From an uncultured Bacillota bacterium (GTDB taxonomy: Bacteria > Bacillota > Clostridia > Oscillospirales > Oscillospiraceae), in NCBI GenBank assembly GCA_947383275.1, contig CANDCW010000046.1, forward strand, positions 1-20,645: a stretch of 20,645 nucleotides of DNA, written 5' to 3'. A program made the translations under genes and the position numbers. A model generated the notes under the pieces. That model worked only from the letters and a program-made list of their open reading frames with translations. It was not told where the DNA came from and did not search any database. Shown here piece after piece: positions 6,564 through 13,154 of this stretch (position 1 is its first letter; the number at the start of each line of letters is the position of its first letter).

Positions 6564-7259
6564 TCACCTCACTACATAGCGCTGGACGGTGCGCCAGATC
6601 AGGAATTCTCCCCCTACCGCGCTGACGGCCAGCACGGCCAGCCCCGCCTTGGGCAGGGCAGCAAAGAACCAGCTCCACTCTGAGTTCAGAAGGACGGCAG
6701 TAACTCCAGTATCCGTGGAGAGGATCATAAATATCGTGACAAAAATCATCACAAAGATGGAAACTGTGACCAGGATACCGCCCAGAATCTTGTTTTTCGC
6801 CACCACCAGCCCGCTGAGGCAGCCCAACACCATTAGCACAAAGCACACCAGGGGGAACATCCACGCCCGGCCGTCAAACATATCTAGCAAGGCCCACCGC
6901 TCCCGGACCTCCCAGTTGGCCGTGGCGGGGAGGGCGGATATGAACAGCTGGAGCGCCCAGCAGACGGCCGCGTAGAACACCATAATCCCTTGGACGGCCC
7001 AGAAGAAATCCTTCCGCCGGGCTCCCATGGACAGGCCCAGGTTCAGGTTGTTGGTGCACAGGGAGAAAGCGTAGAGAAACAGGCACAGCAGGATCATAGT
7101 AGGGAACATGGCGTAGTAGGTTTCAAAGAGGTTGCTGGTCGCCAGATCGTTGGGCACGCCGGTGGCGTAACATCCGGCAATCACAATTGCGGCAAAGCCG
7201 AAGACAGCCCCTAAGTTGGCCCAGGCGAATCTGAGGAGAAAGCGGAAGGATTTTACCAT
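6564..7259 (-). CDS. ABC transporter membrane subunit, first
   Basis: A 231-residue membrane protein with about six hydrophobic segments: FAWANLGAVFGFAAIVIAG near the N-terminus, MILLCLFLYAFSL, a pair in the middle (FYAAVCWALQLFISAL; FPLVCFVLMVLGCLSGLVV), then ILVTVSIFVMIFVTIFMIL and a C-terminal segment. MGARRKDFFW between the second and third segments is a typical cytoplasmic coupling-loop sequence in ABC-2-like exporters. The start MVKSF is chosen because it lies 13 bases after the ATPase stop with a GGGGGCGGG site; an upstream in-frame ATG would overlap the ATPase gene. Together with the next gene it probably forms the heterodimeric membrane channel. Confidence 0.75.
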   Translation of the reverse strand: MVKSFRFLLRFAWANLGAVFGFAAIVIAGCYATGVPNDLATSNLFETYYAMFPTMILLCLFLYAFSLCTNNLNLGLSMGARRKDFFWAVQGIMVFYAAVCWALQLFISALPATANWEVRERWALLDMFDGRAWMFPLVCFVLMVLGCLSGLVVAKNKILGGILVTVSIFVMIFVTIFMILSTDTGVTAVLLNSEWSWFFAALPKAGLAVLAVSAVGGEFLIWRTVQRYVVR

Positions 7260-7272
7260 CGTACCCGCCCCC

Positions 7273-8160
7273 TTACTGGGCGTCCCCGTGGCCGCACAGG
7301 GACACAAAAACGTTTTGCAGGTTCATGGGGGAGACATCCACATCGGCCTCCAAGGCGCTCTCCAGCTTGACAACGTCCCCCCGGACGGCCACCGTTTTGT
7401 GCCGGCCCATCTGGTGGACGGACAGCACCTGAAGGCCGTTACACACCCGGTCCACTACATCCTCCCGGCCGGAGACGTAACGGAACTGATCCACCAGCTC
7501 CTCGGTGCCGGCGTTCTCCAGGATGCGTCCCTCGTCCAGGATGATGACCCGCTCAAAGACCGAGGCGGCCTCCTCGATGATGTGGGTGGAGACAATAAAG
7601 GTACGGCCCGTCTGGGCAAAGTCCTCCAGCAGCAGCTGGTAAAACCGCTCCCGCATCACCACGTCCAATCCCGCCGCCGGCTCGTCCAGGATGGTAATCG
7701 GGGCCTTACTGGCCAGGGCGATCAGGATGGTGACCATGGACATCTGGCCCTTGGACAGCTGGGAAATTTTTTTCTTGGTCTCCAGCTTGAACTCGTCCAG
7801 CAGGCGCAGGGCGTAGTCCATGTCCCAGTTGGGGTAGTAGATAGCTGCGGATTTCAGGTAGTGCTTCACCTTCAGGTTGTTGGGTCCGGAAAACAGGGTG
7901 GCCTGCATCTCCCGGGAGAAGCAGATATCGTTGAGGGCCCGCTGGTTCTCCCAGACGGGCTGGCCGTTGTAGGTCACCTCGCCGCTGTTCTTAGTATTCT
8001 GGGCGGTAAGGATGCCCAAAAGGGTGGTTTTGCCCGCCCCGTTGCGCCCAATGAGGCCGTAGATTTTTCCCGGCTCAATGGTGAGGTCCAGATTGTGGAG
8101 GACCTCCTTGTCCTTATAGGACTTGCACAGCCCCTGTGCCTTTAATACGCCTGCGCTCAT
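7273..8160 (-). CDS. ABC transporter ATP-binding protein
   Basis: A 295-residue ATPase with Walker A GRNGAGKTT (residues 38-46), signature LSKGQ (135-139), Walker B TILDEP (156-161) followed by the D-loop AAGLD, and switch histidine in STHIIEEA. The signature has lysine instead of the common glycine (LSGGQ), which is frequent in YtrB/EcsA/BcrA-like exporters. The C-terminal 90 residues are the small extra domain seen in this group. The start overlaps the GntR stop by four bases (ATGA), and AGAGGAG lies upstream. It powers the two downstream membrane subunits; export of a lipid, peptide or antibiotic is the likely class of function, the substrate being unknown. Confidence 0.9.
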   Translation of the reverse strand: MSAGVLKAQGLCKSYKDKEVLHNLDLTIEPGKIYGLIGRNGAGKTTLLGILTAQNTKNSGEVTYNGQPVWENQRALNDICFSREMQATLFSGPNNLKVKHYLKSAAIYYPNWDMDYALRLLDEFKLETKKKISQLSKGQMSMVTILIALASKAPITILDEPAAGLDVVMRERFYQLLLEDFAQTGRTFIVSTHIIEEAASVFERVIILDEGRILENAGTEELVDQFRYVSGREDVVDRVCNGLQVLSVHQMGRHKTVAVRGDVVKLESALEADVDVSPMNLQNVFVSLCGHGDAQ

Positions 8161-8537
8161 TTTTCGTTCTCCTCTCTGACGGCCCGCTCAATCATGGCCG
8201 TAATTTCCTCTCCAGTAAGGGACAGGGAGGCCCCCTCCTTCACCAGCGGCTTGACGTAGCCGTCGTAAAAGGCGGCCTTTCTCTTTTGCTTCACGGTTTC
8301 CCCCGCTCCTTTCGCCACAAACATGCCGATGCCTCTTCTTTTGTACAAGATTCCATCCCCCGCCAGCAGGTTGATGCCCTTGGCCGCCGTAGCCGGGTTG
8401 ATGTTGTACTCCCGGGCCAGCTCGTTGGTGGAGGGCACCTGCTCCTCCTCCCGGTAGACCCCGCGAAGGATGTCGTCCTCCAGCATCCGGGCGATCTGCA
8501 AGTAGATCAGGGACTGGTCGTTTAAAGTTCCGCGCAT
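8157..8537 (-). CDS. GntR-family regulator, YtrA-type
   Basis: A 126-residue protein with an N-terminal GntR winged helix: PLIYLQ-type start IYLQIARMLEDDILRGVY, then VPSTNELAREYNINPATAAKGINLLAGDGILYKRRGIGMFVAKGA. The C-terminal tail of about 50 residues is short and helical rather than a full ligand domain, which defines the YtrA subgroup that usually represses its own ABC transporter operon. It is the first gene of that operon, with AGAGGTGATGG before the ATG. The 24-base operator over the promoter at 8577-8600 is its probable binding site. The inducing signal is not visible; in characterised relatives it is cell-envelope stress or an antibiotic. Confidence 0.92.
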   Translation of the reverse strand: MRGTLNDQSLIYLQIARMLEDDILRGVYREEEQVPSTNELAREYNINPATAAKGINLLAGDGILYKRRGIGMFVAKGAGETVKQKRKAAFYDGYVKPLVKEGASLSLTGEEITAMIERAVREENEK

Positions 8538-8576
8538 TCCATCACCTCTTCACCTCTGCAGGTTCCTTTGTTTATT

Positions 8577-8626
8577 GGTTAATTACTTGTGTAACTAACC
8601 ATATCACCAATCAGGCGCCTTGTCAA
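8577..8626 (-). promoter_or_regulatory. Promoter and operator of the GntR-ABC operon
   Basis: On the minus strand, TTGACA (8621-8626), a 17-base spacer and TATGGT (8598-8603) form a near-consensus promoter. An inverted repeat at 8577-8600 has arms GGTTAATTAC and GTAACTAACC around TTGT. The arms pair with one mismatch. It overlaps the last bases of the -10 and the transcription start, which is the position expected for GntR autorepression. Confidence 0.8.
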
Positions 8627-8644
8627 GAGCTTTTTACGATTTCC

Positions 8645-8680
8645 GCAAAAAAGACCGCTGTCCTTTAAGACAGCGGTCTT
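8645..8680 (-). terminator. Terminator of the hydrogenase gene
   Basis: A perfect 12-base stem (AAGACCGCTGTC / GACAGCGGTCTT) with a six-base loop, followed on the minus strand by six T. It begins 13 bases after the hydrogenase stop and separates it from the GntR operon promoter. Confidence 0.92.
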
Positions 8681-8692
8681 GGATCGCTTCGG

Positions 8693-10168
8693 TTAAGCTT
8701 TTTCCACCTTGCCCCCGGCCTTGGCCGCAGCTTTGGAAGGGGCCTCCACCCCCTTGGCGGCGTTGACGGCCTGGACCACACCCCGGTCCTTGGCCTCCTT
8801 GGCGTGCTTCTCCACATCCAGCTTGTTTCTGGGGCTGCGGACCAGGCAGCCGGCCCCCTGGACGCAGCCGCCCTCGCAGGCCATGCCCTCAATAAAGTTG
8901 CCCTCTAGGCGGCCCACCTTCAGCTTCATCAGGGCCACCTCACAAGCGGCAGTGCCGCTGCAGGGGACGGGCTTGAGGTCAAATTCAATGTTCTTCTCCT
9001 TCAGGCTCTGGGCCACGGCCTCAGCCACGCCGCCGCTGCGGGCGAAGTTGCGGCCATAGCCGCTGGCCTCGTCCAACTCGGCCTCCTCCAGCTGATCCAG
9101 ATCAATATTCTTGGAGGCAAACAGGGCGAACAGCTCCTCATAGGTGAGCACGCAGTCAATGGCGTTCATGGTGCGGCCCAGCTGGAACTCCTTTTTCTTG
9201 GCCACGCAGGGGCCGATAAAGACGACCTTGGCGTCAGGCTCCTTCTCCTTCAGGTGCAGGCCGATCATGACCATGGGGGAGGGGGTGTGGGAGACATACT
9301 GGTTCAGCTCGGGGTGCTTCTTCTTCACATAGCCCACAAAGCCAGGACAGCAGGAGGAGGTGAGCACTCCCTTCTCCACCAGCTCCTCAGACTCCCGGTC
9401 GGCCACCATGTCGGCCCCCAGCGCTACTTCAGCCACCCCGGAGAAGCCCAGCTGTTTGATGCCGGCCACCACCTGCCCATAGGTGGCGGGGGCAAACTGC
9501 CCGGCGATGGAGGGGGCAATGACCGCGTAGGTCTTGTAGCCCCAGTGGGCGCCGCCCTGAATCATCTGAATGGCGTCCACAATCCAGGACTTGTCCTGAA
9601 TGGCCCCGAAGGGGCACTGATACACGCAGTTTCCGCAGGAGATGCACTCGTTGATGTCGATGGACGCCTTCTTGTCCGGGCCCATGGAGATGGCCTTGGC
9701 GGGGCAGCCCTTTTCGCAGGGGCGCTGGTTTTTGACAATGGCGCTGTACTGGCAGGCGCTGACGCACTTGCCGCAGGTGATGCACTTGCTGTGGTCAATG
9801 GTAGCCCGGTGATTGACGATGCTGATGGCGTCCTTGGGGCAGGCGTGGACGCAGCGGGTGGCCAGACAGCCGCGGCAGGAGGCACTGACGGTCATCTCGG
9901 TGACAGGGCATTCATCGCAGGCCACAGACAGGACCTCCACTACGCTGGGGTTGGACTTGTTGCCGCCCATAGCCATTTTCACCCGGCTGCTGACCACCGC
10001 CCGTTCCTTGTAGATGCAGCAGCGCAGGCTGGCCTCAGGGCCGGGGATGATTTTCTCGGGTACATCCAAAATACCGGTCTGGAGCTTGTCCTCCCAGGCC
10101 AGGCGGGCTACCTCGGTTAAAACGGAGGTCTTCAGTTCCTGAATTTTTGTCTCAAAGGTATGCGTCAT
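8693..10168 (-). CDS. Monomeric [FeFe] hydrogenase, group B
   Basis: A 491-residue iron-only hydrogenase that interconverts protons and H2. All three H-cluster signatures are present: SSCCPGF (C273, C274), PCVAKKKE (C321) and MACEGGC (C431, C435). The first differs from the usual TSCCPxW in having S before the cysteines and F for W. N-terminal to this are cysteine sets for ferredoxin-type clusters: C98/C101/C106/C110, C129/C132/C135/C139 and C175/C178/C181/C185, plus C151/C155. No N-terminal 2Fe-2S domain or NADH module is seen, which fits the ferredoxin-linked group B family. The tail after about 470 is Ala/Lys-rich and low complexity. The start MTHTF is chosen (10168) because AGGAAGGAGAG precedes it; an upstream in-frame ATG at 10225 has none. 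Maturases HydEFG are not in the window. Confidence 0.93.
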   Translation of the reverse strand: MTHTFETKIQELKTSVLTEVARLAWEDKLQTGILDVPEKIIPGPEASLRCCIYKERAVVSSRVKMAMGGNKSNPSVVEVLSVACDECPVTEMTVSASCRGCLATRCVHACPKDAISIVNHRATIDHSKCITCGKCVSACQYSAIVKNQRPCEKGCPAKAISMGPDKKASIDINECISCGNCVYQCPFGAIQDKSWIVDAIQMIQGGAHWGYKTYAVIAPSIAGQFAPATYGQVVAGIKQLGFSGVAEVALGADMVADRESEELVEKGVLTSSCCPGFVGYVKKKHPELNQYVSHTPSPMVMIGLHLKEKEPDAKVVFIGPCVAKKKEFQLGRTMNAIDCVLTYEELFALFASKNIDLDQLEEAELDEASGYGRNFARSGGVAEAVAQSLKEKNIEFDLKPVPCSGTAACEVALMKLKVGRLEGNFIEGMACEGGCVQGAGCLVRSPRNKLDVEKHAKEAKDRGVVQAVNAAKGVEAPSKAAAKAGGKVEKA

Positions 10169-10239
10169 ATGTACTCTCCTTCCTCTGATTCCTGTTTGTA
10201 TGAAAGCCAATCGGTTTTCTTGCAATTTCCGGAGGTTTT

Positions 10240-10256
10240 TCCTGCATTTTGCAGGA
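10240..10256. repeat. Palindrome in the hydrogenase leader
   Basis: TCCTGCA-TTT-TGCAGGA: seven-base arms with a three-base centre, about 13-30 bases downstream of the predicted transcription start and about 70 bases before the start codon. It could be an operator or an RNA hairpin; nothing in the sequence decides this. Confidence 0.55.
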
Positions 10257-10275
10257 TTTCTTTCATTCCGTGCAC

Positions 10276-10304
10276 ATTTTACCCTGAGGATTCTTTTCTG
10301 TCAA
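10276..10304 (-). promoter_or_regulatory. Promoter of the hydrogenase gene
   Basis: On the minus strand, TTGACA (10299-10304), a 17-base spacer and TAAAAT (10276-10281). Transcription would begin near 10269, giving a leader of about 100 bases. The rest of the 222-base gap to the upstream ATPase gene shows no terminator. Confidence 0.8.
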
Positions 10305-10390
10305 GATACATTTTACACCATTCCGCAGACTCATGCCAGCCCCTTTTGGATTTTGTCACAGTTAAACCCGGCAAACCCCTTTGAGCCTCC

Positions 10391-11146
10391 TCAGAGGTAA
10401 AAATACCGCCAGCCGCCAGCCGCCGCCACCCGGCCCAGGCGGACGCCCATTCCCTGTTCCAACGCGTCTCCGGCGAACAGCTCCTCCGGCGTTCCCGCCT
10501 GGCTGACCCGCCCTCCGCTGAGCAAAACCGCCCGATGGGCGTACCGCAGCGCCAGGCACAGGTCGTGAAGGACCATGACCACCGCCCGGCCCTCCTCCGC
10601 CAGTCGGCGGGACAGGGCCATCACCTCTATTTGGCAGGCCACGTCCAGATAGGTGGTGGGCTCGTCCATCAGGATCGTTTCCGTGTCTTGCGCCAGAGCC
10701 ATGGCCAGATAGACCTTCTGCCGCTGCCCCCCGGACAACTCTGAAAGTGGGCGGCTAGCCAGGTCCCACGCCCCCACCCGCTCCAGGGCCCTTCGGACCA
10801 TCTCATGGTCCTCCCGGCCGTAGCGCCGGGGATAGGACAGATAGGGAAACCGCCCGTGGAGTACCATCCGCCCGGCAGTGAGGGAGGGCACAGGGCGGGA
10901 CTGGGGCAGGTACGCCGCCTTCCGGGCAATCTCCTTTGCCGTCATACTTTCCAGGGGGACCCCGTCCAGCAGCACCTCTCCCCCCGTCCGGTGCAGCAGG
11001 CCGTTGGCTGCGCGCAGGAGGGTGGACTTTCCGCAACCGTTGGGCCCCAAAACCGCCAGCACCTCGCCCGGGCGGAGCTCCAGGTCCACTCCCTTCAACA
11101 CCGGGCGGCCGGGGTAGCCGGCATGCAGGTTTCTAAGCTCGATCAT
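10391..11146 (-). CDS. Iron-siderophore/haem/B12-class ABC importer ATPase
   Basis: A 251-residue FecE/FhuC/BtuD-type ATPase. Walker A is GPNGCGKST (residues 34-42), the signature LSGGQRQ (137-143) and Walker B ILMDEP (158-163) followed by TTYLD, the family's D-loop form. It couples ATP hydrolysis to the FecCD-type permease encoded upstream, overlapping its stop by four bases (ATGA), with GGGGGAG just before the ATG. Length is normal for the family. Substrate class comes from the neighbours: a lipoprotein with a class III periplasmic-binding fold and a FecCD permease. These serve ferric siderophores, haem or cobalamin, and the sequence alone does not separate them. No terminator is evident after it. 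Confidence 0.92.
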   Translation of the reverse strand: MIELRNLHAGYPGRPVLKGVDLELRPGEVLAVLGPNGCGKSTLLRAANGLLHRTGGEVLLDGVPLESMTAKEIARKAAYLPQSRPVPSLTAGRMVLHGRFPYLSYPRRYGREDHEMVRRALERVGAWDLASRPLSELSGGQRQKVYLAMALAQDTETILMDEPTTYLDVACQIEVMALSRRLAEEGRAVVMVLHDLCLALRYAHRAVLLSGGRVSQAGTPEELFAGDALEQGMGVRLGRVAAAGGWRYFYL

Positions 11147-12153
11147 GCAGATCTCCCCCTTCTCTGCCGCAGCAAAAGCCAGATGAAGAAGGGCCCGCCC
11201 GCCAGGGAGAGCACCACCCCCAGTGGCAGCTCAAAGGGGGCGAAAATCAGCCGCGAGATTAAATCGCAGCTGGCGAGCAGCAGCGCGCCCCCCAGGGCGG
11301 AGGACAACAGCAGCAGGAAGCTCTCCTCCCCCGCCAGCCGGCGCATGATATGGGGCACCAGCAGCCCCACAAATCCCAAAAGCCCCGCAAAGCTCACCGC
11401 CGCTCCGGCCAGCGCCGCCGCCAGCATCAGCAGCACCAGCCGCAGCCACTTGGCGGGCAGGCCCAGGCTCTGGGCCGTCTCCCGGCCCAGCAGGAGCAGG
11501 TCCAGCTCGTTGGACAGGGACAGCGCAAGCAGCAGGGCGGTTAAAATGACCCAGAAGGCCGGGGCCAGCCGGGCCATGGACAGATTTTTTACCCCGCCGA
11601 TGCGGAAGTCGGTGTAGCCGTTGAGGGCGTCTGGGAAGAAGGTGACCACCGCGTCAATCCCCGCGCTGAACATGCTGGACATGGCCACCCCGGCCAGCAC
11701 CAGGGTGATCCTGGATGCCCCCGCCCGTTCCGAGATAAACAGCACCAACATCACACCGGCCAGAGCGCCCAAAAAGGCCGCGACGGGGGTGAGCCCCACC
11801 GCGCCGGGGGCCGCGGCGCAGCATAGGGCGGTGGCCAGCCCCGCCCCGGAGTTGACTCCAATGATGTTGGGCGCGGCCAGGGGGTTGTTCAGCACCCCCT
11901 GGATGATGACCCCGGCGCAGGCCAGCGCCGCCCCCGCCAGCAGACAACCGCACAGCCGGGGCAGACGGGCATAGAGGATGATGGAGGCCACTGCTCCCCT
12001 CCCCCGACCCAGCAGGGCGGCTGCTACCTCCCCGGGAGGGATGGAAACCGCCCCAAAGGCCAGATTTGCGATCGAGGACACCAGCACCAGTCCCGCCAGC
12101 AGGGCGATCAGCCTGCCCTTACTCCCCACAGAGGATGTCCGCCAACTTCTCAT
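11143..12153 (-). CDS. FecCD-family ABC importer permease
   Basis: A 336-residue membrane protein of the FecCD (BtuC-like) family with 9-10 predicted helices. Recognisable family stretches are RLPRLCGCLLAGAALACAGVIIQGVLNNPLAAPNIIGVNSGAGLA (about residues 63-107, the classic family signature), FRIGGVKNLSMARL and the C-terminal GLLVPHIMRRLAGE with PFELPLGVVLSLAGGPFFIWLLLR. It forms the homodimeric channel through which an iron chelate, haem or corrinoid enters. The chosen ATG overlaps the binding-protein gene by 35 bases and has GGGGGGAGG three bases before it, a rather tight spacing. A GTG eight codons later is possible but has no site. The stop overlaps the ATPase start. Confidence 0.93.
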   Translation of the reverse strand: MRSWRTSSVGSKGRLIALLAGLVLVSSIANLAFGAVSIPPGEVAAALLGRGRGAVASIILYARLPRLCGCLLAGAALACAGVIIQGVLNNPLAAPNIIGVNSGAGLATALCCAAAPGAVGLTPVAAFLGALAGVMLVLFISERAGASRITLVLAGVAMSSMFSAGIDAVVTFFPDALNGYTDFRIGGVKNLSMARLAPAFWVILTALLLALSLSNELDLLLLGRETAQSLGLPAKWLRLVLLMLAAALAGAAVSFAGLLGFVGLLVPHIMRRLAGEESFLLLLSSALGGALLLASCDLISRLIFAPFELPLGVVLSLAGGPFFIWLLLRQRRGRSA

Positions 12154-13099
12154 AGGCCTCCCCCCACAGGGCGTTGGGCTTTAAACTGAACATTCTTCGC
12201 TCTAAAATATGGAAGCGCCCCCCTTGTACCGCGCTGAGGCTTGCCCAGGCGGGGTTGGACAGCAGGGTCTCCTCCAGGTTGGCCTGGGCGGCCTCCTCGT
12301 CAGTGCCATGGTAGACGGCGAAGATGTAGTCAGGGTCGGCTTGAAGGATGGCCTCCAGGCTCAATTCCTCCAGCAAAGCGCCGTCCTGATCGGCGATGTT
12401 CCTACACCCCAGCTCGGCCAGCATGGGGCCCAGCACGTTATCCTCACTGTTCTTCACTTTCACGCTGTTGCCCGACACCTGGATGGTGAGCACTGTGGGA
12501 GAAAAGCTGTACACCGCCCGCTTGAGCACGGCGGCTTCCACCTGCCCTTTGACGGTAGTCCCGTATGTTTCAAAATTCTCCGGGCGGCCGGTGAGCCGGG
12601 TGAAGAGCTCCAGCAGGTCCAGATAATCCTGAAACGAGGACACGTCAAAGTAGGCGGCCGGGATTCCGGCTCGGTCGAAGGTCTCTTTCAGCTCCAGGTT
12701 GGAGGGGGACAGGCTGCTGGCAATCACCAGATCGGGCTGGGCCCCCAGCACCAGCTCTGTGTTGGGCTTCATGGGGGAGCCGATATTGACAACGCCCTCA
12801 CCCAGGTCCAGGCCGTAGGACTCCCAGGCGTCGTTGGCTGTGGCTGCCAGGACGTCCTCTCCCCCCGCCAGCACCCACACGTCGGCAAAGCTGCCGATCA
12901 TCACCGCTGCCCGCCGGGGCGGGCCGATGGAGAATTCCTGATCCAAAGCGTCGGTGAAGTTGATTGTTCCCGGCTCTGAGTCCGCAGCTGCGGGCTGGGA
13001 ATAATATCCCGTTATGGTATGGGTATGCACCTCCGACCGACAGGCGGTAGTCAGGAGGAGGGTAAGGAGCAGGATTGAGATAAACATGCGTCGTTTCAT
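12119..13099 (-). CDS. Substrate-binding lipoprotein of the iron-chelate/B12 importer
   Basis: A 326-residue secreted lipoprotein. Residues 1-19 are a lipoprotein signal: MKRRM, a hydrophobic run and LTTAC with the lipid-bearing cysteine at 18. The mature part is a class III (Peripla_BP_2, FecB/BtuF-type) binding protein, with PRRAAVMIGSFADVWVLAGGEDVLAATAND, NIGSPMKPNTELVLGAQPDLVIASSL and, in the second lobe, ILQADPDYIFAVYHG and NALWGEAYEKLADIL. It captures the ligand outside the membrane and passes it to the permease. The start is MKRRM, preceded by TGGAGGAT; an upstream in-frame ATG at 13180 would run into the reductase gene and lacks a signal. The gap to the reductase is only 55 bases and carries a hairpin. 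Confidence 0.9.
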   Translation of the reverse strand: MKRRMFISILLLTLLLTTACRSEVHTHTITGYYSQPAAADSEPGTINFTDALDQEFSIGPPRRAAVMIGSFADVWVLAGGEDVLAATANDAWESYGLDLGEGVVNIGSPMKPNTELVLGAQPDLVIASSLSPSNLELKETFDRAGIPAAYFDVSSFQDYLDLLELFTRLTGRPENFETYGTTVKGQVEAAVLKRAVYSFSPTVLTIQVSGNSVKVKNSEDNVLGPMLAELGCRNIADQDGALLEELSLEAILQADPDYIFAVYHGTDEEAAQANLEETLLSNPAWASLSAVQGGRFHILERRMFSLKPNALWGEAYEKLADILCGE

Positions 13100-13122
13100 T
13101 TGTGTATCCTCCAGGATTTCAA

Positions 13123-13149
13123 ATAACCACCGGCGGAGCCGGTGGTTAT
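13123..13149 (-). terminator. Hairpin between the reductase and the importer genes
   Basis: A perfect 12-base stem (ATAACCACCGGC / GCCGGTGGTTAT) with a three-base loop, six bases after the reductase stop. The minus-strand run after it is only TTATTTGAAAT, so it may be a partial terminator or mRNA-stabilising hairpin rather than a full stop. Confidence 0.6.
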
Positions 13150-13154
13150 GAAGG

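Noticed and set aside
7216..8145. 309-codon plus-strand frame opposite the ABC ATPase, and a similar one at 9254-10120 opposite the hydrogenase
   Set aside because: Low-complexity shadow translations; the minus-strand proteins carry all the family motifs.
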